NCBI GenBank assembly: GCA_023375675.1
Contig: JALQBC010000017.1
Span: 186,001 to 250,000 of the forward strand
DNA from: Cytospora piceicola
Lineage: Eukaryota > Ascomycota > Sordariomycetes > Diaporthales > Cytosporaceae
DNA: 64,000 bases
Direction: 5' to 3'
The stretch's first letter is position 1; every line of letters begins with the position of its first letter. The notes under the pieces are model-generated. The model saw nothing but the letters and a program-made list of their open reading frames with translations, had not been told where the DNA came from and ran no database searches. Positions 45,901 through 55,781 of this stretch are shown here, piece by piece. A program made the translations under genes and the position numbers.

Positions 45901-48900
45901 GGCTGATTGGTACATCAGGAGCGAGGATGTTCACGTCTGCATTCAACCCTTGCACCAAGTACCGCACCACTTCAACGTGCCCATTCTCGCTGGAAACTAC
46001 AAGTGCGCGTTGCAGAGTCACCTTTGTCTTCGACGTCTGACAGTCAGGCCAGTACCCAGCGAGCGTTTCCACGACCTTCAGCCGTCCATGGGCAGCAGCC
46101 ACAACGAACGCCTCGATGGTGTCGATATTGCGATGTTTGAGAGACGGAGACTCAAGGATAGCTTGGACGACGTTCACATGTCCATTTCTTGCACCAAGCA
46201 GAACGAAAATCGCCATTTCTTTCGAGGATAATCGTTTATGCTGTCCAGAGTCCAGTATTGCCGTGATGAGCTTAACATCTCCACCTTCGCAGCCCCTTAC
46301 GAAGTCAAAGAACATCATGTACTTCGGCACTTTGGAGTCCCGGTATTTCTCGCCAGCCACATGTTCGTTTCCCGAGGCATACCTCATCGCTTCGTCGATA
46401 TCGTCTCCTCGGATACCCAGAACCTCTGTTCGTTCAAGCAGAAACTTCACGACACCCTCGTGACCCGCTGATGCACCAACTTCAACTGGATGATACGGAT
46501 CGATCTTTCTTCCGGGTTTGTGACGGAGGCTAAAAGCCATGTTTCTCTCGGCGGCTGTCTGCACTGGCGGGACTCCCACCTTGGCTGCCTTGAGGATGGT
46601 CTCGAGGTCGAAAATAGGCATTTGAGGGAATGCAACTAGACTAGATCGCTCTGAATTCCAAAAACCGTAGCGTGGGTGGTCGTCGCGGCCAGGTGATGCA
46701 TCTCGCTGGAGTGCCTTGTAGCGCGAGGGTGACCTAACTCCGAAGCAACCACCGAGGTAATCCTTCACGCGAAACTGGAAACCCTTCTGCAATATCGACA
46801 TCATGACATCCTCATGGCCTCCTTCGGCAGCTGCGTGGAATCCATCCATCGAGATCCCAACTGCTTGGACATCAGCCCCGGCATCCAGCAAGATCTCCAC
46901 TGCCCTTTTTTGGCCAAGAAAGGCTGCGGCTTGCAGAGCTCTCCCGTAAAAGCCGCTCTTTTGATCGAGGTCCGCGCCCTCGTCTATGAGGAGCTTCACG
47001 ATTGAAGTGTGATTATTCGCTGCAGCGATTTGTAAGGCGTCCCCCATATGGTCGCAGTGAGCATTGATGTCCGCTCCCCGATCCAGGACAAGGCGAACGA
47101 CAGATTCGCAGTTGAGTAAGCATGCTGTTCTCAGAGGTGTGCCAAAGATCCCTGGACTTTCGACTTCCATGCCCTCATCCAGCAAAAATTCCACCATACT
47201 CTTGTGATTGAACAAGGCCGCAAGGGCAACTGCATCACACGGAAGATACTTTGTGATATCACCAGTCTGTTTGTCCATATATCGGCGAAGATCATCAACG
47301 TGGCCTCCCTCAATTGTTTTCTTGATCTTCTGACGCATTGTATGCGGTGCGCCTTTGGTTCCAGTGACGAAGTTCGATTCTTGAAGTCGGTCGAGAACCT
47401 CAGTGAAGCCAGCCCGGGCAGCGCCCTCGATAGCCCGATCATAGTCTCGTAGGGTCGTTATGACGGGATAATGCTCCACCAAAAGAAGTGCGACATCTTT
47501 TTTGCCTCCAAGGTAAGCGGCTTGTAAGGCATTGTCGAAAACGGTCCCATGTGTGGTGCTTGCGCCATATCTGAGAAGTGTGTCAACCACATTTACATGG
47601 CCTTGGAAGCACGCCGCGTACAATGGACTTCCGTATCGCCCACCATCAACGTTGAGCTCGGCACCTTTGTCCACAAGCATTGTGACTGTCGTGGCGTGTC
47701 CTAAAGCAGCTGCTAGGTAGACAGCAGTTTGGCCGAGATGATTCCTTATGTTAATGTCCACGTCCGGGAGTTTGGAGAAGATCATATCTAATATACTGTC
47801 CAGTCCGAACACGCTGGCCATGAACATAGGGCCGTAGTTGGAGTCTGGAATGGCATCCAGAACAGGTTTCATTGCGTGGTTATGTGGAAGTTTTAAAACG
47901 AGCCTCCGGATGCTTCTACTCCACGCCTTATAGCATTGTGTCGTGTCGGCATGCTCGTCGAAGATGAACGAAGATACCATCTCAGAGGGATCTCCGTTCG
48001 TGTCAAGACCTTGGGCCATCTCGAAATGTACTGGCCAGTACAATGCAGCGTAAAAAGACAAGTCGTCGCATGGTATCCGAACAATTGCTTCAGAACCAAG
48101 TCCCCGGGTACAAGCGTTGAGACAGGTCGATGTGAGAATGTCATGCGCAGTGGCAGCCGGGAAGATTTCGTGGCGTTCCAGAAACTCCTTGGCTGATTGG
48201 TCGGCAACGCGGAGGACATTACACTTGGTGTCAAGCACTACCAAGTTTTCGCAAATGCTCAGAACTCGCGACAACTGGAGAGTAGTCGAGTTGTCCACAA
48301 TTGCAAGTGCACTTAGAAGAGCTGATGGCGTCAGGGGCTCTCGCATATAGAGGATCCAGGAGAAGACCTTAATTGAGATATCGCGAGCCATCGCGCCGCT
48401 TTGGAAGATATGACTCAATGCACCCGCATACAGTTGGTCAAGATCTTCAGATAGTCTGGTGTGCAATACTGCGACGAGATTTCCATCACGATTCTCTCGG
48501 CAGAGTCGTTCGACTTGGAGCTTAGCCCACAGGAAACTGGCTTGGGTTAGTCAAACCCTATGTTCCAGGACGAAATCACTTACTTTTCTCCAGCAGCGTC
48601 TAGAAGTGTTTGTACCAATGTTCTTTGCAAGCTAGGGAATACATCTCCTTCAAGAAGCACCCGGTCTATGGCACTCGTGCTAACGTGGTGTCGAACATAC
48701 GCTTCCATGTCCTCGTGTGTCTCATGGGCAGTGATCCGGATTTGCTTGTCAGCGCTGGAAGTTGCATGGCTGTTGCTTCTGCTAGTTGTGAATATCTTCA
48801 CGACACTCTCAGATTTCGCGACAATATCATTGAGGGCACCGAGAAGTCTGGTACGCTCCTCTTCATCTAATGAATCGAGAGAGTCGATGACAATGGTGAG

Positions 48901-50361
48901 CGGGTCCTTCTCGGCTAGCTCCAGGATAAGTCGTTTGCAGTCTCCCGTCTTCAGCTTGGGCAGATCTAGACCATCAACCCTGGCCTGAGCTGACTGTCGC
49001 GCGTACTCGGAACAGAGAAAATCACGGGTCGTTCTAGATTCTATCGAGCCCATAGCGAGCTGACCGAGGATAGTTCTCATAATATCGTCAGATGAGGAAC
49101 GTGCCTTCTCGGACTTCAGGTTTGTGCAGTAGAAGTATCCCAGCGGCGCTGCTAATGGATTGTTCGCAGCGGTCGTAAGGAAGGCATCCACTACGACTGA
49201 ACACAGAGTTGTTTTCCCGCTGCCCGGTATCCCATGCAATAGGAGCAAGGAAGAAGAGCTTGTGTTGTACCAGTCGATATATTCTGGGTGGCTTAAGAGC
49301 CATTTACCCACGCCTGGTAGCCTGGATTGCGAGACGAACTCATGGTGACTGTAGTACGGTGAGCCACACAGCCAGTCATGTATTCCGGCATATTCCTCTT
49401 CTGAGACGGGCTTCGAAGATAAGGCAGTGTGGATTATAAACCTCGTGATCGTCGCCTCTGGCAGTGGTAACATATCCGTGTCTGTGAGCCTAGCTAGCTG
49501 GAGAACTGTGACTTCCTGGGCTAGGATCTTCTGTATCTGTTCGTTGCTGGCCGTACGAAATGGGCTTGTAAGTACACGGACTGTACGTTGTTAGTCTATC
49601 TGACATGAACACAGTCGGTGCAGTCTGTAAAGATAATCAAGATGAGCCCATCAGCCTTACCTATTTCCTTTTTCTTGAAAATCTCAACCATCCTAGCTAG
49701 ATAAGCCAGGATATTCGCATAGAGGCGGACCAAAGCCTCATCAAGGATTGACTGGATTTCCGAATTTGTTCTCTGCAAGTACTGACGCTCGAAATCACGA
49801 GACCAGGTTGCAAGGCGGGAAATGACTTCCACTTTATACGAACAGTCAGTAGCTTCCACGAGGAATATCGTGAAACTCTCAACTCACAATCATGGACCAT
49901 AGCCCCGAACAACTCGGTATCTTTGACTACGCTCTTCAGGAGGAATCTGACTGCCGCCCACGGCAGCCAAGTATGGATAAGATCGAGTCGTGCCTGTACC
50001 GGGATACCGCCTGTCTTCTGAAATATGTGCAGCCAGCCGGCAATCTTCTCTAGCAGATCTCGAACGATCATCACCTCTCCATTGGTTTTCTTGAGTTTCC
50101 ATCGTCCTCGGGCAGAGTTCTCCCTCTTGTTCTCGACTTCTTTCAAGACAGCTCCCTACCGTGCCGCGTAAAATCGCAGCGGTCAGCGAGCTTCAGTCCA
50201 GTACCTATTTTCACAGCATAATTACCACTTACCACAACGTCACGTTTATGGGTCTTCGTCACTTCTAGAACTGCTTTGAGGTCATCGCTCAAAGAGCTGA
50301 ACGCCTTATTCCATAAGTGACGCGGGGTCGCGATGACAGGCGAGTCGATAGACGGCATCAT
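42983..50361 (-). CDS. Giant NLR: DUF7708-like, NACHT and ankyrin repeats
   Basis: Five exons on the minus strand: 50361-50233, 50155-49888, 49831-49661, 49580-48584 and 48536-42983. All introns are GT-AG, 47-80 nt and phase-consistent; 2372 aa. Residues about 15-190 match the DUF7708-like domain common at fungal NLR N-termini (LIHTWLPWAAVRFLL, FGAMVHDLEVISRLA). The NACHT NTPase follows: Walker A GIPGSGKTTL at 306-315 and Walker B TIVIDSLDSLDE at 418-429. FLWAKLQVERL and a winged-helix-like region (SWILYMREPLTPSALLSAL) come next. From about residue 760 to 2300 lie roughly 28 degenerate ankyrin repeats (for example ALQAAARFGHEKMVQKLIWA). Fungal NLRs of this plan are innate-immunity or allorecognition receptors: ligand binding by the repeats opens the NACHT switch. 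Ankyrin repeats are diverged at DNA level. No stop or frameshift interrupts the model. Confidence 0.9.
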
Positions 50362-50903
50362 TATGCCAACAGCCCGTCGAAGCTAAGTATGGGGAACAAT
50401 AGCTGCAATGCTTGCGCGCGAAGTACCGTGCGAAATGTGTTCGGTATGTCCACTACTGCAGTGAAATGCTGTTACGCAAACAAGTGGTTGTAGACCGAGA
50501 CGAGTTTTTGAACGTGGGCCGAGGTAGTAAATAGGACGAGATCTGACCTGTTGACCCCTCAACAGCCCCCAGACGGCCCCATGGAATCATACAATCATGC
50601 AATCATGCGACAAAGAGGGGTTATGTAGCACTCGCGCAGCGCTCTATAACAGGCAACAATATTCAGCACTATACCACATTGGGGCATATTTGCTAATCGG
50701 CTCAATAGACTCTCAATAGTAGATATGGAAGTAAACTCTCTGTAGTTGACTCTTCCAAGATTGGGTATTTGTAGCGTTTGCTATCCAGACATTCGGTCCG
50801 AACCTTGCTATTTCCCCGTGCCTCCAGTACCATATGGTGCCTCGAAGGCATCAGGAGGAAATGCTAGAATCATTGTCTAGAACCCTGTCATTCCACACTC
50901 CGT
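50362..50903. other. Spacer, NLR promoter and Nudix 3' flank
   Basis: Holds the NLR upstream DNA (the gene reads leftward) and the 3' flank of the Nudix gene, which reads the same way. No gene or clear TATA box seen. Confidence 0.45.
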
Positions 50904-51586
50904 CTATGCTTGCAAGGCATGGTCTATGGACTCGAATGTCGACGATTGCTTCAGTAGGTTCTGAATAGGCAAGAAAAGCTCTTCAGGGTCGTACCGTTTG
51001 ACTTCCTCCAGAGTTTTCCAGACCCATTCCTCGCACTTGTCCGGCTCTAGGAGCTGTCGGAGAGAATAACAGTCAGCCTCAGCCTAACTACAAAACTCCA
51101 ATGATTGGGCTATGGCGCCATGCTTACCTGCGGTTGTTCCTTAGGGTCCGTCATTTCGCACACGACAAACATGGTTACGTAGTGCTTGCCCAGCTCTGTG
51201 AACACGTCGTTGGTGACAGCGACAATATCGCGCCCCTTGACGCTCAGCCCAGTCTCTTCCAAAGTCTCACGCTCGGCGCAGTCAGTGACCTCCTCGCCAT
51301 ACTCGAGGTGTCCACCAGGGAATGCCCATTGTCCTTGGATCCCGGGTCCAATGTCAGCAAATAGCCTGGGCCGGCGTTTTGTTTTTGTTTGATTACGCAG
51401 TGCCCGTGTGTTCACCGACTTCGGCAACTCCGGCGGTGATCGTGATATCAGGGGCTGGCAACTACGATCTGCTCACATACCTGCACCGTGGCTTGCCTTG
51501 CGTCGCCCGAAAACGATGCGTCCATCTGGTCCCTTTATCACAGCAGCAACTCCGACACGTGGCTGGCTTTTTGAAGGCGTCGCCAT
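50904..51586 (-). CDS. Nudix hydrolase (NUDT15/MTH1-like)
   Basis: Three exons on the minus strand: 51586-51481, 51333-51128 and 51053-50904; 153 aa. The complete Nudix box begins at Gly43 and reads GHLEYGEEVTDCAERETLEE then TGL (G-x5-E-x7-RE-x2-EE-x-G). Its Glu residues bind the metal that cleaves nucleoside diphosphate-linked substrates. It is preceded by RIVFGRRKASHGAGQWAFPG, the common NUDT15/MTH1-like entrance. Such enzymes clean oxidised or modified nucleotides, or hydrolyse NDP-X compounds, in the cytosol. The C-terminal exon (LLEPDKCEEWVW) continues the fold and closes the gene with TAG. It sits directly upstream of the NLR in the same direction; no functional link is implied by sequence alone. 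Confidence 0.92.
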
Positions 51587-52972
51587 GTTGGGTTAGACGG
51601 CTGATCTGACCTCGGGGCGTGTCTTAGGCTGAGTGTGATCAAGCAAGCTTGGAAGTGGGGAGGGAGTATGGCGATTAGAAAGCAAAAAAAAGTAAGAGTG
51701 AATTTTCCCTGTGCATGAATGAGTAAGTGAGTGGCTGAAGCCAGTGAATCATTTATTCAGGGTTAGGGTGCAAATCCCTTCTGCATAGACTAATAATTGT
51801 TCACGATCAGAGGACGGTGTAGAGAGTTACTCAAGATAACTTTGTATTTATTGGCACCGCGAGATGGTTCATGTTAGCTGTCGTTTTGAATTGGCTCGAG
51901 TGAACTTGTCTTATCCGGATACTTAGGTAGGTAAAGGAAAATAGAGTTTACAGTGCAAAATCTACTCTAGCTTTTAATTTCCTATAGCAATGCTAGTAGG
52001 CACAGCGTCTACAATTTGGCCCGTGAATCAGCAATCTCTATGCATTTTCGGGTTGGACGGGAAGGGATGTCACGTCCCGTTCTTGTATCCACACACACTA
52101 ATAGGCCGTATCATAAAATTCCTTCCATCACACTTCTCCCCGTCTAACTGGCTATTTCCATATATGCCATAATTCAAAACATTGGTTCCCGGGTGTAAAG
52201 TGGCGTATTGTGGTTTTCCAAGGACCTTTTGTCAGCCCGCGGCGTATCATGGAAGGAACTTTCTAGTCACACGTATTACTTGATTATGCCCCTTTCATCA
52301 TCTGATAGGCACTGATCCTTCGAACCTTCAACCTCTTCAGCCTGACAAACAGACAAGCACGGCAAGAACGACGTCCTCCTCGAGTCTGCATACACACTGA
52401 GATTGCATACTCTATCGACTTCGGAAAGCGGTACCACAAAACAACACCAACAACCTTGAAACCCTCAATCATTTGATCTCCCCCTTTCAACTCAAGTGCT
52501 CGAGCGGGTGAGAAATTTGTCACGTCAAGGGATCCACAACTATCAACTATCACCCTCTTTAGACCCCACTGCCGTTGACTGGATAGCGATTATCACTTTC
52601 GCCATATTACTACTACTACCCAGGTATGTCTTGCCTTTGGACCGAGTTTCTCCATTGTCTGCCTTGTTTGATCACACCGGCAATCAAATATCATCTTTGC
52701 TGTGCTTCATCTTGACCTCTAGGGCATACCTCACAGCACAAGTTGCGACAAACGCAAATTATCATAAACGTATCGTGCCTTCCCTAACTTGATGTTAATC
52801 AGAAACGAAGCTCGGACGACGCACTCGGGCTGGTCTTTGCAAAGAGCATCGACTATTCAATACCTAGGTAGAGAGTATCATACCTTCCTGCCGCGGTCAG
52901 GACACCTCTACCGTCAAACATACTGCCGGCAACGATTCTTCATCATCGTTGAAACTGAGTGACACCATCACC
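51587..52972. other. Intergenic, promoter side of two divergent genes
   Basis: 1.4 kb with no convincing gene. It includes a telomere-like GGGTTAGGG (51760-51768) and TACCTAGGTA at 52861. The plus-strand frame 52496-52792 has no domain and lies where an untranslated leader would be expected. Confidence 0.5.
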
Positions 52973-54643
52973 ATGGAGAACCGACCAGGCAACGTCACGC
53001 CCGGCGCGTTCGCTAAAGCCGACGAGGGCTCTGTCACAGCGACGTGTAGGAACGCACGCATGGAAATTAACGAACTCGCCATGACACGCAAGAATCTATG
53101 TGACAGGATCAGAGCTTTGCGGGAGATTCTCAAGAAAACTGAGGACGATTACTGGAGCCAGTATCATCTACGACTGAATGGAACGAACACCAGCACTGCT
53201 ACTAAGGTGTGGGTTGCCAACTTTGCCACCAAGGAGGGCGTCGTGGCCAAACAGACTAAGCAGAAACTGGACGAGTTTCGAGGGCAATTACAAGTCCTGG
53301 AGGTCCAACGACAGAAAGCTGACGACGAGTTTTGGGGAAAGTGGCAAGATGTTATCACAAAGCTTGCCACTATTCCAAAGCCCAGCCAAACTGCACCCGA
53401 GGCTTTTCAGCCATCTGCTGCGATCGATGCGCCAGGCAGCAAACACAAGGAAGATCTGGCTCCCCTCCCTCAGCCTCGGTTGACGATAGGGCCTCCAACC
53501 CACACACCTGTAGCTGCCAGCCCTCTTGCCCCGCCAGCTTTCTTCCCAGACGGGCCCCCTCTCGCAACCCCCACAACAATTGAGGCAGACTTGCGCAATT
53601 CAGACACGAAATTTGTTGTCCCAGAGCCATCTCAGCAAGTATCGGGTACAACTTTGGAAACCACGGCGCCGATTCCAGGTTGCCCGCAGATTGATGACAG
53701 CATTGTGCCAACTGACGCCCAACACGAGACGTCTGTAGACGCTCCAGCATTTCTGGGCGTGCCGAGTCAAGCTATCCCACAGGTCGATGACAGGATTGCA
53801 TCAACAGAAGATGACAGCGTTACGTTGACTGAAGCCTACCATGAAACCACTGCAGAAGATACAACCTTTTTGGGCGTCACACAGCCTGAAGTAGGACAAA
53901 TTTACAAGGCATATTACAAACACGAAGATCAAGAGGGCTGGTGGGCCTGCACGGTGCTACCAACGCTGCCAACACACGAGTCGGAAGCATGGGCAGATCA
54001 GGTCGGAATAAGCTTCCCTTCTGCGAGTCTCGATCTCTGGCACGACGCGCCGGAGTGTTACGTCACCACGATCGAGACAAAGCGTAAGAACGGAAAGTCG
54101 ACCAAGAAGCACCACGTCATCACAGGCTGGAAACCCGGCTACGAGGATGGAGGGCCTTTGGTAACTCAGCGAGCGTTCCCGGTGCTGTTCTTCGAGGACA
54201 GGAAAGGCGTACAGGGTCATTTCAACGTGCCAATGCCTCCTCGGAAATTCAACTTCAAGCCGCAGTCCTGGGACTGGGTTGAGGCGAAGAATCTGCGGCT
54301 TTTGGAAACTTGGGTTGGCCCTGTTTATGGAGGGATCTCCGCCAACAATTTCAAGACGAGAAAGGCAGCTCTGGGGCCCTGCCGGCCTTTCGATCCCAGC
54401 TTCGAACAGTATCCCACGCTTTTAACGGATGCCGACCCAGAGGACTCAGAGTACCGACCTGCGAAGAGACTTCGGATCAGACTCGTTAGTCGCAATTGCC
54501 CGTCGACTAAGACTCAGTCATTCTCAACTGATGAGGGGCGACAAGAAACAGAGATGACCGATGCTGGTTCGCTTTCTGGAGATACTATCGCCGCCAGCAG
54601 CAGCGCGGTTCAGTCCGATGACGAGTTGAGCAAACCCCACTGA
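52973..54643 (+). CDS. Coiled-coil protein with a conserved C-terminal module
   Basis: Single exon, 556 aa from the ATG at 52973. Residues about 25-120 are predicted coiled coil (LCDRIRALREILKKTEDDYW; KLDEFRGQLQVLEVQRQK). A long Pro/Thr/Ser-rich disordered middle holds two diverged copies of an internal unit (PQIDDSIVPTDAQHET to FLGV; PQVDDRIASTED to FLGV). The C-terminal part (VGQIYKAYYKHEDQEGWWAC, ... FPVLFFEDRKGVQGHFNVP, ... WDWVEAKNLRLLE) is rich in aromatics and looks like a folded Tudor/SH3-like barrel. A basic nuclear-localisation-like RPAKRLRIRL follows, with an acidic tail. The family is not recognised; a nuclear role is inferred only from the basic motif and the barrel-like segment. 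Confidence 0.78.
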   Translation: MENRPGNVTPGAFAKADEGSVTATCRNARMEINELAMTRKNLCDRIRALREILKKTEDDYWSQYHLRLNGTNTSTATKVWVANFATKEGVVAKQTKQKLDEFRGQLQVLEVQRQKADDEFWGKWQDVITKLATIPKPSQTAPEAFQPSAAIDAPGSKHKEDLAPLPQPRLTIGPPTHTPVAASPLAPPAFFPDGPPLATPTTIEADLRNSDTKFVVPEPSQQVSGTTLETTAPIPGCPQIDDSIVPTDAQHETSVDAPAFLGVPSQAIPQVDDRIASTEDDSVTLTEAYHETTAEDTTFLGVTQPEVGQIYKAYYKHEDQEGWWACTVLPTLPTHESEAWADQVGISFPSASLDLWHDAPECYVTTIETKRKNGKSTKKHHVITGWKPGYEDGGPLVTQRAFPVLFFEDRKGVQGHFNVPMPPRKFNFKPQSWDWVEAKNLRLLETWVGPVYGGISANNFKTRKAALGPCRPFDPSFEQYPTLLTDADPEDSEYRPAKRLRIRLVSRNCPSTKTQSFSTDEGRQETEMTDAGSLSGDTIAASSSAVQSDDELSKPH

Positions 54644-55781
54644 TACGATACGCGCACTTGATTACTTCTGGTCTGGACGGCTTGGACATTGCAGAGGCAC
54701 TAATAGGTAACGACGGAATGCAGAGTTCATATTGATCATTATGCACAAGCATTCGGGTTCCACTTCCATGGCTGGGTGAACATCTTCAATCAGTTGCGCC
54801 GAGAATAAGCTGCGCTTGAGGACACCATAGTATCTGAAGAGTCGTCCTCTGACCTGTTTAGGTCTCTGATGTCGGGAATTTTCCGTACGGAAAACCCCTG
54901 GAAGTCGATTAGACCCTATTTCGGAACAACGGGCCGAGGCGGAAGGACCCAAACTGGATGCAGAGATCTTGAGTGAGAAAGGAAAGAAAATAGTGAGGGG
55001 CTTATCTGGATGGATTCAAATCCTCCGTCGGATCTCCACCAGTGAGTGGACTGATGAATCCAATCCACCACAGCTGGACCGTCGTATTGAGCCCGGGAAT
55101 AGCAGGGAATGGGTAGGGAGTGAGGAGGTCCTCGATTTGTGGGATTGCGGAGGTTTGGTCTTTTACTGGCCCTACAATACTTGCCCAAGTCTCAGAGACT
55201 TCTATGATGATGGTTATGAACAAGTAATGGGAGAACTCAATGGCTTTGAAAGTATTTGATAGAGGTAGTCATACACAATGGGATACTTCGAATGGCAACT
55301 GACACCGAATACCGCAGCAACAACATGAAGATTCAGTGATTATCTCCACCGGGAAGCATCGCATTCTCCATCTGGTTCCAGTGAGCTGGGATCACATCTC
55401 AGCTGCGTCCTTGTACATATTGAGTGTGGAGAATCCTGTATCCAGTGTTACAGCCCGAGGGCCACTACGCTGTACGTATATGTGCACTCGTGTATTTCCA
55501 TTTTGGCTCACCGGATCTGCCACCCTCCAGATGCTTATGTACTATCTCGTAGTTGCCATCCGGTCCCGAGCTTACGGTGAGTCGTCGACATGGAAGCTTG
55601 CTTCTTTCATCATAATTTCATAAACCTGGGACATGGCATGACAGGGTAGGTCTTTGGCCACATATTTAGCCACGAAATACGGATTCCTACCACGAGCTAC
55701 ACGACTTAAATTCCTGGCTACCCTCCAAGATCTATAATCTCTGTTACTTCCCGTCCGAGGACATGTTTTTCTCATCTTATT
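54644..55781. other. Intergenic
   Basis: 1.1 kb upstream of the GH74 gene. A 96-codon plus-strand frame (54969-55259) is the longest but shows no feature and overlaps comparable frames on the other strand. No gene called. Confidence 0.45.

Noticed and set aside
52496..52792. 98-codon plus-strand frame with a hydrophobic stretch
   Set aside because: Not conserved-looking and positioned in the expected leader of the next gene.
55005..55035. Possible tRNA B-box (GATTCAAATCC)
   Set aside because: No A-box at the right distance and the T-arm stem does not pair.
54969..55259. 96-codon plus-strand frame ending near 55259
   Set aside because: Somewhat protein-like, but there is no domain, and frames of equal length overlap it on the other strand.
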